Shown here: in pieces, positions 16,928 through 25,087 of the stretch
Layout of the letters: each line of letters opens with the position of its first letter
Position numbering within the stretch: position 1 is the first letter of the stretch
DNA from: Nostoc sp. JL33
GTDB lineage: Bacteria; Cyanobacteriota; Cyanobacteriia; Cyanobacteriales; Nostocaceae
Assembly (NCBI RefSeq): GCF_017114985.1
Contig: NZ_JABXKP010000100.1
Coordinates: 86,761-150,760, forward strand
Length of the DNA: 64,000 bases
Reading direction: 5' to 3'
Position numbers and translations under genes: made by a program
Notes under the pieces: model-generated
Database searches by the model: none
What the model saw: only the letters and a program-made list of their open reading frames with translations
What the model was told of the DNA's origin: nothing

Positions 16928-18655
16928 TTAGAGATTTAAGGTATTAATCACTCCATAACCCCATTTATGATCAAATGTGCCTGCGGGTTTTCCGGGAATA
17001 GCACTATTTTTACGTAGCAAGTCTTTCACAGCAGCCGGATCAAGTTTGGGATCACGCTGCAACAGCAGTGCCACTAACCCACTAACCAACGGTGTCGCCA
17101 TACTCGTACCAGCCTGAACCACAAACTTGGAATTAATCATCGATGAACGGTCAAAACTTGCATCGGCGGAAAGCGTGGAAACAATCATTGCTCCTGGTGC
17201 TGCTACATCCGGCTTCTGTCCATCATTCCGCAGAGGCCCTTCACTACTGAATTCCGAAATAGTATTCAATTCTAAACCCATTTCTCGCACTTGGTGATCA
17301 ATATCTATGTACGTGGCTTTAGTAGTATAGGCGGCAACTGTAACTGCACTGCTGGCGGCTCCTGGCGAACCAATTTTTATTGCATCTTTCACACTTTTAC
17401 CTGTGAAAAACACTGAGGAACTGTCATCTAGTGTCCACACATCTAAACGTGTGTCAGTTGAAGAAGTGTTGCGGACTCGCAGCTGCCAAACTCCTCCGAT
17501 TACTGGCGAGGGGTCAATACCACGTATTTGCACCAATAAATTATGGTCGCCGTTGGCTTTATCTGGCCCTGGTGTCACTAATTGCACCCGCGCATCTGGT
17601 AATTGGTAATCTTGTGCGGCATTACCGTCAGGAATTATTTTTTGGAAGGGGGTAACAAAACCGTTAGGACTCCGTAGCGACACTTCTAATTCGCTGTCTT
17701 TGGAATACCAACCATTTAACCAAACTATGCCTACTTGATTCAAAGGAATATTAAAGCGCATACCACGAGTGCGTCCACTGGGTATCGTCGCTTGTCCATG
17801 AATGTTATCGTTTCCTTCGTTACCCGCAGCACAGCAAACAATTCTTCCAGGGCCACTTTCGGCGTTAATGACTTTGGATAAAGAATCGCTACCATCATGG
17901 GCATCAGCGTGTCCACCCAAGCTGATATTCACCACTGCTGCGCGTCCCAACTCTCCAGCAACTCGGAAAATGTAACGAACGCCATCAGCAATGTGGGCAT
18001 CCTGTAAATCTGACCTGACGACAACTAATTCTGCTTCTGGTGCAACTCCGCCATAGTTAGCATCGGCACCGGCGGCAATCCCAGCAACGTGAGTACCATG
18101 ACCGCCAGTATCTTGAGAAATTATCAGTTGCGCTCCGGTAAATTCTGCCCCATAGCCGCCCTCCGTTACTCCTGGCCCTGGCAGTGTTTGATCCCAAATG
18201 TGTAAAATTCGTCCAGCAAAGGCGGGGTGTTTCGGATCAATGCCACTGTCTATAATGCCGATGATTACTCCTTTACCAGTCAGTCCGGTTTGGTTCTTGA
18301 ACTCCGGCAGGTTGACTTTTTCTAGTGCAGTGTCCATCCTCAAATGAAGTTTGCGTGATGGCTTAATGCGCTGGATAATATCTTCTTCGGATAAAACATC
18401 TAAACTATCTATTGGTAAGAAAGCCGTCCGCACACTCCCAGAGCTTTGATTGACTTCAATATTATATTGTGAGAGATAGCTCAAGTCTGCATCATGGTCG
18501 CAGTAGATAAAAACGACGCTCTTAGTAGGTTTGACTGGGCTTTTGTGGGCAATAATACCAAGCGATTTTTTGTGTTGAACTAAAGCTTGATCTCCTTCAT
18601 TTTGATAGTCTTGAAATGCCAAAAGTAGTCCGGGAGAAAGTTTTTCGTGCCTCAT
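16928..18655 (-). CDS. S8 family serine peptidase (subtilase)
   Basis: 575 residues. The N-terminal ~110 residues look like a propeptide (KSVVFIYCDHDADLS, ending RKLHLRMD) and there is no signal peptide. The catalytic triad is complete: Asp in GIIDSGIDPKHPAF (near residue 135), His in GGHGTHVAG (near 187) and Ser in GTSMATPLVSG (near 516), with the oxyanion CCAAGNEGND between them. An insertion of about 130 residues between the oxyanion and Ser regions holds a beta-rich domain (SLRSPNGFVTPF, then VRNTSSTDTRLDVWT). GAGGT lies just before the ATG. The small downstream gene may encode its inhibitor. Confidence 0.92.
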   Translation of the reverse strand: MRHEKLSPGLLLAFQDYQNEGDQALVQHKKSLGIIAHKSPVKPTKSVVFIYCDHDADLSYLSQYNIEVNQSSGSVRTAFLPIDSLDVLSEEDIIQRIKPSRKLHLRMDTALEKVNLPEFKNQTGLTGKGVIIGIIDSGIDPKHPAFAGRILHIWDQTLPGPGVTEGGYGAEFTGAQLIISQDTGGHGTHVAGIAAGADANYGGVAPEAELVVVRSDLQDAHIADGVRYIFRVAGELGRAAVVNISLGGHADAHDGSDSLSKVINAESGPGRIVCCAAGNEGNDNIHGQATIPSGRTRGMRFNIPLNQVGIVWLNGWYSKDSELEVSLRSPNGFVTPFQKIIPDGNAAQDYQLPDARVQLVTPGPDKANGDHNLLVQIRGIDPSPVIGGVWQLRVRNTSSTDTRLDVWTLDDSSSVFFTGKSVKDAIKIGSPGAASSAVTVAAYTTKATYIDIDHQVREMGLELNTISEFSSEGPLRNDGQKPDVAAPGAMIVSTLSADASFDRSSMINSKFVVQAGTSMATPLVSGLVALLLQRDPKLDPAAVKDLLRKNSAIPGKPAGTFDHKWGYGVINTLNL

Positions 18656-18744
18656 TTTTACCTCAAACTTTATTTATTAGCCCAAAGCAAAATAGTAACT
18701 TTAGCAGGAGAAGTCGCTTTAGCATTAATGCAAACGAAGCCGTC

Positions 18745-19182
18745 TACGTTTAAGCTGGAGCGGTCTAAGTTTAAGGGAGCATCCCAAATGTGCAAGTTAT
18801 ATCAAACCCAGGTTATAAATTGTCATTGCGAGCGCAACGTAGTGGAGTGAAGCAATCGCAAGATATGGGATTGCTTCACTACGCTGTCGCTTCATTCGCA
18901 ATGACAAACATGTTCTTGCTTGCATTGGGATGCTCCCAAGTTTAAGCTGGAGCGGTCTAAGTTTAAGCTGGAGCGGTCTAAGTTCAAGCTGAAACCGTCT
19001 ACGTTCAAGCTGGAGCGGTCTACGTTCAAGCTGGAGCGGTCTACGTTCAAGCTGAAACCGTCTATGTTCAAGCTGAAACCGTCTACGTTCAAGCTGGAGC
19101 GGTCTACGTTCAAGCTGAAACCGTCTACGTTCAAGTTGGAGCGGTCTACATTCAAGCTGGAGCGGTTTACGTTCAAGCTTTT
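18745..19182. repeat. 21-bp tandem repeat array, interrupted by a MITE
   Basis: Units follow cGTTCAAGCTGGAGCGGTCTA (type A) or the same with GAAACC for GGAGCG (type B). About eleven full units run from 18938 to 19168 plus a partial one; a further unit lies at 18749-18769 before the inserted element. Type A and B alternate irregularly. Because the unit is 21 bp, long frames stay open on both strands (FKLERST-like and SLNVDRS-like repeats), but neither has a ribosome site or a non-repeat domain, so I call it a repeat and not a gene. Confidence 0.9.
18775..18937. mobile_element. 163-bp MITE-like palindromic element with 8-bp target duplication
   Basis: Ends GGGAGCATCCCAA (18775-18787) and TTGGGATGCTCCC (18925-18937) are perfect inverted repeats. 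AAGTTTAA flanks both sides (18767-18774 and 18938-18945), and joining the flanks restores a continuous 21-bp unit, so it is a true insertion. The interior holds another long palindrome running from TGTCATTGCGA to TTCGCAATGACA. No coding capacity. It must move by a transposase encoded elsewhere. Confidence 0.85.
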
Positions 19183-19352
19183 ATCAAACTTAAACATATT
19201 ATTTCTATAAAGACCAACATCTAGTAATTAAATTCCGAGGAATTACTGCTATGGCTTGAAAATTTTATTAAAAAAATTGCGCGTTCTGCTGAACCGGAAT
19301 GCAGTTCAATTGAGGCAAGCTAGTTCTAGAAGCATCTTAAAGGAGTAAATTT

Positions 19353-19748
19353 ATGTCTCGGAGAAAACGTACCTCCCGCATTCTAGAAAAAGCTGAGTTA
19401 AGATCCACTGGACTTAAATCGATTGTTCCCAGCATCAAATTTGATGAGAATTATAATATCGAAAAACTCCTTGAATCAATTGAGCAGTTACGTACAAAAA
19501 TTAATGTTTATAATACCGCTCTGTCTGTGATTGACTCTTCTAAAACTGAGATTGAAGAAATGGAGAAAAACTTAAGCAGTCTTTCAGAGAAGATGCTAAT
19601 GGTGGTTGCTATCAAGTACGGCAAAAACAGCCGTGAATATGAGATGGGCGGAGGTGTTCGCAATAGCGAACGTATTCGCAAAATCAGGTCGAGCCGTTTG
19701 AAAGCTAGTGCAGCCCAAACATTAGATGAAAATGCTAAAACCGCCTAG
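19353..19748 (+). CDS. hypothetical protein, helical and basic
   Basis: 131 residues with a good ribosome site (AAAGGAG, nine bases before ATG). The N-terminus is strongly basic (MSRRKRTSRILEKAELR). The middle is predicted coiled coil (IEKLLESIEQLRTKINVY, then KTEIEEMEKNLSSLSEKM), and the C-terminus is again basic (IRKIRSSRLKAS). I do not recognise a family. The basic ends around a helical core would fit a nucleic-acid or cell-structure protein, but this is only an impression. Confidence 0.7.
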   Translation: MSRRKRTSRILEKAELRSTGLKSIVPSIKFDENYNIEKLLESIEQLRTKINVYNTALSVIDSSKTEIEEMEKNLSSLSEKMLMVVAIKYGKNSREYEMGGGVRNSERIRKIRSSRLKASAAQTLDENAKTA

Positions 19749-20128
19749 TACCGCAAGGCGTAATTTGTAAGCTGTTCCACATTTAACTTGCTCCCATTAG
19801 GGCGGGCAAGATGCCCACCCCACAAGAGTTAGGTTTAATTAGGTTATGCAATTTAGATGTTTTTCAGCTTAATGATGCTCCTACGAGACGCTGCGCGAAC
19901 GGCAAGCTCAGGGCGTTGCCCTGAGCGTAGCTTGCATCTTTGCAGATAAAAATACGCGGACTTGCTTTATGTGGCGCTAACATAATTCTTAATTTGCGAC
20001 ATAGCATCACAGTCGCAAAAATGCAAATTAGTCTACTATTATTGCCAATTCTGATTGCAATCGTGCAAGTTATAATCGACCTAAGCAAATCTGCAAAGTG
20101 CAATTGATACAGCACAGGAGAGTTTGAA
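19749..20128. other. intergenic region with dispersed palindromic repeats
   Basis: The 380-base gap has no supported gene. It holds one half of a GGCGGGCAAGATGCCCACCCC palindromic repeat (19800-19826), which recurs at 38814-38875, and a GCAAGCTCAGGGC/GCCCTGAGCGTAGCTTGC inverted repeat (about 19900-19935). A frame on the minus strand covering 19864-20115 runs through these repeats and is not credible as a gene. Confidence 0.6.
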
Positions 20129-20896
20129 GTGGGTCAATTACTGGAGAACAAGGTTGCCCTGGTGACGGGTGCGAGTCGTGGTATTGGTAGAGCGATCGCC
20201 CTGCGGCTTGCTCAAGATGGAGCATTTGTTGCCGTTCACTATGGGCGGAATGCCGATGCTGCTAACACCGTTGTCCAAGAGATTAAAGCGAATGGCGGAG
20301 CCGCTTTCTCAGTCCAGGCAGAGTTAGGCACCCTGGCAAATGTCTATGCGCTCTACGAAGCACTGGACGCTGCACTGAACCAGCAAATCGGCACGAATCA
20401 GTTTGACATCCTGGTTAACAATGCTGGGATTGCTCCCAGAGTAACTATTGAGGAAACAACCGAGGCAATATTCGACGAACTGATTGCGGTCAATGTGAAA
20501 GCGCCATTCTTCCTGATCCAGCAGGCACTCCCCCGACTGCGAGACGGTGGACGGATTATCAACCTCTCCTCTGGAGTGACGCGCATTGCCTTTCCTGATG
20601 TGGCTGCCTATAGTCTTACCAAAGGAGCCATCAACACCCTCACTCTTCTACTTGCTAAACAGCTTGGGGTACGCAACATCACGGTTAATTCACTCGCTCC
20701 CGGCATTATTGACACGGAGATGAATGCAGAAATACTTTCGGACGAAGCCTCACAGAAACTTGCAGCCAGTCTATCAGCACTGGGTCGAGTCGGTCAACCC
20801 AGCGATGTTGCAGATGCGGCTGCCTTCCTCGCTTCATCTGACAGCCGTTGGGTGACGGGTCAATACCTTGATGTTACTGGCGGGTCGCATCTTTAG
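20129..20896 (+). CDS. SDR family oxidoreductase
   Basis: 255 residues of the classical short-chain dehydrogenase fold. The NAD(P)-binding glycine motif is VTGASRGIGRA (residues about 14-24), NNAG follows, and the catalytic Ser, Tyr and Lys are in INLSSGVTR and YSLTKGA. The C-terminal WVTGQYLDVTGGSHL is typical. The start is GTG 20129 with CAGGAG eight bases upstream. The substrate cannot be named; the sequence resembles the FabG/glucose-dehydrogenase branch. Confidence 0.9.
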   Translation: MGQLLENKVALVTGASRGIGRAIALRLAQDGAFVAVHYGRNADAANTVVQEIKANGGAAFSVQAELGTLANVYALYEALDAALNQQIGTNQFDILVNNAGIAPRVTIEETTEAIFDELIAVNVKAPFFLIQQALPRLRDGGRIINLSSGVTRIAFPDVAAYSLTKGAINTLTLLLAKQLGVRNITVNSLAPGIIDTEMNAEILSDEASQKLAASLSALGRVGQPSDVADAAAFLASSDSRWVTGQYLDVTGGSHL

Positions 20897-20983
20897 CAGG
20901 TAGCGACCTGCTAAAGTATTGATCTCGATCGCTCAATACTTTACACATCTCCAGAAATTAATTATGCGTTACCTGAAACCCTT

Positions 20984-21012
20984 GTAGAGACGTTGCATTG
21001 CAACGTCTCTAC
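20984..21012. repeat. 14-bp inverted repeat hairpin
   Basis: GTAGAGACGTTGCA and TGCAACGTCTCTAC flank a single T. It belongs to the TAGAGACG-type repeat words seen elsewhere in the window and lies 135 bases before the amylase gene. Confidence 0.8.
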
Positions 21013-21146
21013 ATTCATTTTCGGAGATGTCTTTTTCAAACATCCTCTAATGACTACTGAGAAATGACAGATTTTCTATCATAAGTAAGATCCATAAAGA
21101 AGCTAGTATTTGCAACGATCGCTTCTGAAGGTACAAAAACTTATTC

Positions 21147-22607
21147 ATGCAAATTCAAACACCAGACTGGGTGAAGCACGCGATTTTCTACCAAATCTTC
21201 CCAGACCGCTTTGCCAGAAGCAAACAGCCGCGCAAACGGCTGCTGCGTGAAGCCCGTTGGGAAGATTGGGACGCTATGCCAACACTTCAAGGTTATAAAG
21301 GCGGCGATTTGTGGGGCATCATGGAGCAATTAGACTACATCCAGGATTTGGGGATTAACGCGATTTATTTCACACCGATCTTTCAATCCGCCAGTAATCA
21401 CCGCTATCATACCCACGATTATTACCAAGTTGACCCGATGTTAGGGGGTAACGAGGCTTTTAAAGAATTGCTCGATGCAGCCCATGAACGGAATATCAAA
21501 GTTGTTCTAGATGGGGTGTTTAACCATTCCAGTCGTGGCTTTTTCTTTTTCCATGACGTTCTAGAGAATGGCCCCCATTCGCCTTGGGTAAATTGGTTCA
21601 AAATAGAAAGCTGGCCTCTATCACCATACACTGGTGAATTGCCTGCCAACTACGGGGGTTGGGTGGGAAATCGTGCCTTGCCAGAATTTAACCATGATAA
21701 TCCCGAAGTACGAGAATATATTATGGAAATTGCCGAATATTGGATTAAATTCGGCATCGACGGTTGGCGATTGGATGTACCATTTGAAATAAAAACTCCT
21801 GGCTTTTGGCAGGAATTTCGCGATCGCGTTAAGGCAGTCAATCCCGAAGCTTACATTGTCGGCGAAGTCTGGGGAGATTCCCGCCAGTGGTTGGATGGAA
21901 CACAATTTGACGGGGTGATGAATTATCTATTTACTGGGCCGACAATTGCCTTTGCGGCCGGCGATCGCGTAGTCTTAGAACAAGTACAAGGCCGCGACTA
22001 TCAACCCTACCCACCCTTATTTGCTACCGAGTACGCCACCAAAATCCAAGAAGTACTGCAACTTTACCCTTGGGAAATTCAGCTAACTCAACTCAATTTG
22101 CTCGCAAGTCACGATACAGCCCGATTGATGACCATTGCAGGCGGCGATAAACCCAGCGTAGAATTGTCAACTCTGCTACTGCTTACCTTTCCCGGTGCCC
22201 CCAGCATCTACTATGGTGATGAAGTTGGTTTACCTGGTGGTATAGATCCAGACTCACGTCGTAGCTTTCCTTTAGAAGCCAAGTGGGAGGAAGAAATTCT
22301 CAATACTCACCGTCAATTAATTGCCCTCCGCCAAACTTACCCAGCATTGCGTACAGGTGATTACCAAGTCCTCTATGCTCAAGGGCAACTTTATATTTTT
22401 GCGCGAATAGGCACAGAAGAATTGATAATTGCCGTCAATGCTGGCACAAGTTTGGCAACAGCGAATGCAGATATCCCCAGTTTGCGTACTCAACCCAACA
22501 AAGTGTTATATGGCGATGCTGAAGTTAAGTGGAATGGTGAAGGAGAAACTCAGCAGTTGTCATTGAGTGTTCCCGCACGCAGTGGCTGCATTCTGGGAGT
22601 AGGCTAA
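21147..22607 (+). CDS. GH13 alpha-amylase family glycosidase (cyclomaltodextrinase/neopullulanase-like)
   Basis: 486 residues of the GH13 (beta/alpha)8 barrel. The conserved regions are DGVFNHS (region I), DGWRLDVP (region II, nucleophile Asp), IVGEVWGD (region III, acid Glu) and LLASHDT (region IV, His-Asp). The N-terminus PDWVKHAIFYQIFPDRFARS and the MPTLQGYKGGDLWGI block resemble cyclomaltodextrinase or neopullulanase enzymes without their N-terminal domain. It has no signal peptide, so it likely acts on cytosolic maltodextrins or glycogen fragments, fitting glgC and the debranching enzyme nearby. Confidence 0.92.
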   Translation: MQIQTPDWVKHAIFYQIFPDRFARSKQPRKRLLREARWEDWDAMPTLQGYKGGDLWGIMEQLDYIQDLGINAIYFTPIFQSASNHRYHTHDYYQVDPMLGGNEAFKELLDAAHERNIKVVLDGVFNHSSRGFFFFHDVLENGPHSPWVNWFKIESWPLSPYTGELPANYGGWVGNRALPEFNHDNPEVREYIMEIAEYWIKFGIDGWRLDVPFEIKTPGFWQEFRDRVKAVNPEAYIVGEVWGDSRQWLDGTQFDGVMNYLFTGPTIAFAAGDRVVLEQVQGRDYQPYPPLFATEYATKIQEVLQLYPWEIQLTQLNLLASHDTARLMTIAGGDKPSVELSTLLLLTFPGAPSIYYGDEVGLPGGIDPDSRRSFPLEAKWEEEILNTHRQLIALRQTYPALRTGDYQVLYAQGQLYIFARIGTEELIIAVNAGTSLATANADIPSLRTQPNKVLYGDAEVKWNGEGETQQLSLSVPARSGCILGVG

Positions 22608-22614
22608 CGGGGAG

Positions 22615-22681
22615 CAAAGGAGCAAGGGAGCAAGGAGCAGGGGAGTAATAACGAATGCCCAATGCCCAATGCCCAATGCCC
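22615..22681. repeat. heptamer repeat tract between convergent genes
   Basis: GGAGCAAGGGAGCAAGGAGC-like units are followed by four CCCAATG heptamers (about 22655-22681). This is the short tandem repeat type common between Nostoc genes. Confidence 0.85.
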
Positions 22682-23101
22682 TTAACTTCCTGCCACGATC
22701 GCAGGCATCAACACCGCATCAATAATATGGATTACGCCATTGTCTGCCAGAATATCTGTTTTGACGACATTGGCGTTATTCACCTTAAATTTACCGTCAG
22801 CAGATTCAATCGCTACAATTGACCCCTCAATTGTCTCTGCCTCATTAATCTGTACCAAGTCGTCAGAGCGAACATCCCCACTAGCGATATGATAGGCTAC
22901 AATTTTCTTGAGTTTGGGGATATCTTGTAGTAGCGAATCTAAAGTTCCCTCTGGCAGATTGGCAAAGGCTTCGTCAGTTGGTGCAAATAGTGTGAAAGAA
23001 CCAGGACTCTTTAGAATTTCGATGAGATTTACAGCTTCAGCAGCCTTCACTAGGGTATTGAAGTTTCCGGCGTTGATAGCAGTTTCTACAAGGTCAGCCA
23101 T
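22682..23101 (-). CDS. fasciclin domain-containing protein
   Basis: 139 residues making one complete FAS1 domain. The H1 block reads FTLFAPTDEAFANLPEGTL, the middle has VAYHIASGDVRSDDL, and the H2 block reads NGVIHIIDAVLMP. There is no signal peptide, as in many cyanobacterial single-domain members. FAS1 domains mediate adhesion or protein contacts; the partner is unknown. A palindrome lies just upstream. Confidence 0.93.
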   Translation of the reverse strand: MADLVETAINAGNFNTLVKAAEAVNLIEILKSPGSFTLFAPTDEAFANLPEGTLDSLLQDIPKLKKIVAYHIASGDVRSDDLVQINEAETIEGSIVAIESADGKFKVNNANVVKTDILADNGVIHIIDAVLMPAIVAGS

Positions 23102-23114
23102 AAGGGTGTGTGAC

Positions 23115-23161
23115 TTTAGTCAGGTAATATTATAAGTAACTTAACTTATAAAGTGACTAAA
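23115..23161. promoter_or_regulatory. nested palindrome upstream of the fasciclin gene
   Basis: TTATAAGT (23130-23137)/ACTTATAA (23144-23151) lies inside TTTAGTC (23115-23121)/GACTAAA (23155-23161). It sits 14-60 bases before the fasciclin ATG, where a promoter operator would be expected. No regulator is identified. Confidence 0.35.
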
Positions 23162-23343
23162 ACACTCTCAACCTCTATCAACAGAGAGGTTACTAGCGAT
23201 TAAACACACAGCAGCAGATTTATCAGAACACCGTAATACCCCATCCGTCTATACGGTGGGGATTGCAGGTTACGATTGAGGATTACATCTGTAATCAATT
23301 TTTACCGCAGGTAAGACAGAGAACAGATGTATGAGTCGTGGAG

Positions 23344-23487
23344 CTATTTTCTGTTCGGCAACGTAAGGGTTTTAATATAATCTCTAAGGATTTCAGCCAT
23401 AGATAGTTGTTTTTTCTCCGAGTATTCCTTGATAATTTGATACTCCTCTTCAGTCACATTAAACTGCATTTTTCTTTGTCTAGCCAC
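23344..23487 (-). CDS. small ribbon-helix-helix (CopG-like) protein of the TnpB element
   Basis: 47 residues starting at GTG 23487. The sequence MQFNVTEEEYQIIKEYSEKK followed by LSMAEILRDYI has the beta-strand, helix, helix pattern of ribbon-helix-helix DNA-binding proteins. It is divergent from tnpB, and the 66-base spacer contains repeated TTATACTC/GAGTATAA sites, so it probably represses itself and tnpB. Confidence 0.7.
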   Translation of the reverse strand: MARQRKMQFNVTEEEYQIIKEYSEKKQLSMAEILRDYIKTLTLPNRK

Positions 23488-23531
23488 TTGTTATACTCCA
23501 AATAATACTCTATAGTTAGAGTATAACAAAA
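23488..23531. promoter_or_regulatory. operator-like repeats between the RHH gene and tnpB
   Basis: TTGTTATACTC (23488-23498) and GAGTATAACAA (23521-23531) are perfect inverted arms, and a third ATACTC half-site lies between them, giving ATACTC...GAGTAT. Repeated half-sites at one helical turn fit binding by RHH dimers. An AGGAGG ribosome site precedes tnpB. Confidence 0.5.
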
Positions 23532-23553
23532 CAAGTAAGGAGGTGGTAAAGCA

Positions 23554-24687
23554 GTGTTAGTATTAGAGTACAAAGCAGTAGTCAATAAAAAACAGACCAT
23601 TGCTATTGAGGAAGCTATTCGGACTACTCAATTCATCAGGAATAAGGCTATCCGCTATTGGATGGATGCACTCCTGAAGTCCAAAATTAATAAAATAGCC
23701 TTAAACAATTACTCTACAGCACTGCGTAAAGAGTTTGTATTTGCCGAAGAATTAAATTCAATGGCTTGTCAGTCTGCAACTGAAAGGGCGTGGACAGCAA
23801 TATCAAGATTTTACGACAATTGCAAAAAAGGAAGATCAGGCAAAAAGGGTTATCCCAAGTTCCAACATGATAACCGTTCGGTTGAGTATAAGACCTGTGG
23901 ATGGTCAATACATCCAACTAAAAGACGAATCACATTTACTGATAAAAAAGGTATTGGTGAACTCAAGTTGTTGGGTAAGTGGGATATTCACACATATCCA
24001 ATTAAGTCCATTAAGCGAGTCAGAATTGTTAAACGTGCAGATGGCTTTTACATCCAATTCTGCTTGGATATAGAAGTTAGTTTAGAGCCAAGAACAGGTG
24101 ATGGCGAGATTGGTATAGATGTGGGCTTAGAGCATTTTTACTCTGATTCCAACGGACACCACCAACCCAATCCAAGGTTTTTGAGAAAAGCTGAAAAGTC
24201 AGTTAAACACGCCGGGCGTCAAATTTACAAAAAGGAGAAAGGAAAAAATCAACGACGCAAAGCAAGAGCGAGATATCAAAGGAAGCATTTAAGAGTAAGT
24301 AGGCAACGTAATGAGCATTCCAAGAGACTGGGACGCTGCGTATGCAAGGCTAATGCCTTCGTAGCTTATGAAGATTTAAATGTGAAAGGTCTGGTAAAAA
24401 ATCACTGTCTTGCAAAGTCCATTAATGATGTGGGTTGGACTCTATTTCGTCAATGGATAGAGTATTTTGCGACTAAGTTTGGAACTGTTGTAGTTGCTGT
24501 TTCTCCACAATATACAAGCCAAAAATGCAGTAGTTGTGGTGTGATTGTTAAAAAATCTTTGTCAGTCCGCACTCATGTTTGTAAATGTGGCTGTGTTTTG
24601 CACAGAGATCATAATGCAAGCATTAACATTCTGAATATTGGTAAAAAACTACGGTCGGGCAGACCGGAAGTAACGCTACAGGACTAG
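23554..24687 (+). CDS. tnpB: RNA-guided endonuclease TnpB (IS200/IS605 family)
   Basis: 377 residues. The RuvC-like nuclease residues are complete: Asp in IGIDVGLEH (near 188), Glu in AYEDLNVKG (near 272) and Asp in LHRDHNASINI (near 351). The zinc ribbon has CSSCG and CKCGC, and the N-terminal helix-turn-helix region (IEEAIRTTQFIRNKAIRYW) is present. TnpB cuts DNA guided by an RNA made from the element's right end. Start TTG or GTG near 23554 with AAGGAGGT upstream. The element lacks tnpA and has a private RHH gene. Confidence 0.93.
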   Translation: MLVLEYKAVVNKKQTIAIEEAIRTTQFIRNKAIRYWMDALLKSKINKIALNNYSTALRKEFVFAEELNSMACQSATERAWTAISRFYDNCKKGRSGKKGYPKFQHDNRSVEYKTCGWSIHPTKRRITFTDKKGIGELKLLGKWDIHTYPIKSIKRVRIVKRADGFYIQFCLDIEVSLEPRTGDGEIGIDVGLEHFYSDSNGHHQPNPRFLRKAEKSVKHAGRQIYKKEKGKNQRRKARARYQRKHLRVSRQRNEHSKRLGRCVCKANAFVAYEDLNVKGLVKNHCLAKSINDVGWTLFRQWIEYFATKFGTVVVAVSPQYTSQKCSSCGVIVKKSLSVRTHVCKCGCVLHRDHNASINILNIGKKLRSGRPEVTLQD

Positions 24688-24789
24688 CGACCTCTACTCT
24701 ACTTGGGGGAACCCTGGTAGAGCAAGTAACTAGAGTGAATGTAGAATCCCCATCTTCAAGGTACTCCTAAGATGGGGAGTGTCAACAGT
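24640..24789 (+). ncRNA. predicted right-end guide RNA (omegaRNA) of the TnpB element
   Basis: In this family the guide RNA overlaps the 3' end of tnpB and ends at the right end of the element. The segment after the stop has CTCTAC/GTAGAG (about 24697-24725) and the strong CCCCATCTT/AAGATGGGG hairpin, ending AGTGTCAAC. The guide would be read from the flanking DNA just before rpoZ. Position is inferred from family knowledge, not seen directly. Confidence 0.5.
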
Positions 24790-24827
24790 ACTGTTACACT
24801 GGGGAATGACCCCAAGAACCACTGATT

Positions 24828-25064
24828 ATGCTAAAGCGTTCTAAGTTCGAGACAACTCAGTCTCAGATTATGCACCGTGCTGAGGATCTGATTAGTGCAG
24901 CCTCAAATCGTTACCGCATTACGGTTCAGGTGGCAAATCGTGCTAAACGTCGGCGTTATGAAGACTTTGAAAGTAACGAAGATGTGATGATGAAGCCAGT
25001 GCTAAGGGCAATTATCGAAATGTCCGATGAGTTGACTCAGCCAGAAATAATCGGTGAATTATAA
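24828..25064 (+). CDS. rpoZ: DNA-directed RNA polymerase subunit omega
   Basis: 78 residues, matching the short cyanobacterial omega. The core segment RAEDLISAASNRYRITVQVANRAKRRR, with the ANRAKRR signature, is complete. Omega assists assembly of the beta-prime subunit. The TnpB element ends about 40 bases before the ATG, so the native promoter region has been displaced and transcription may now begin inside or across the element. Followed at 23 bases by a hypothetical gene. Confidence 0.93.
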   Translation: MLKRSKFETTQSQIMHRAEDLISAASNRYRITVQVANRAKRRRYEDFESNEDVMMKPVLRAIIEMSDELTQPEIIGEL

Positions 25065-25087
25065 AAAAAGGCTTTAGAGAAGGTAGG

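Larger units (their letters stand above)
23229..24789 (+). mobile_element. IS200/IS605-type element carrying tnpB and an RHH gene, no tnpA
   Basis: The unit comprises a left hairpin (CCCCATCCGT paired with ACGGTGGGG, about 23234-23257), a small divergent RHH gene, tnpB, and a right-end hairpin CCCCATCTT (24748-24756)/AAGATGGGG (24769-24777) followed by AGTGTCAACAGT. No TnpA (Y1 or serine recombinase) is present, so mobility would need one in trans. Boundaries are approximate. The right end lies about 40 bases before rpoZ. Confidence 0.65.

Noticed and set aside
18892..19210. Long open frames on both strands through the 21-bp array (about 96-101 residues)
   Set aside because: They are made only of the repeat, run on both strands at once, lack a ribosome site and one runs through the end of a MITE. 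Period 21 explains the openness.
19864..20115. 83-residue frame on the minus strand before the SDR gene
   Set aside because: It runs through dispersed repeats and over the SDR promoter region with no family resemblance.
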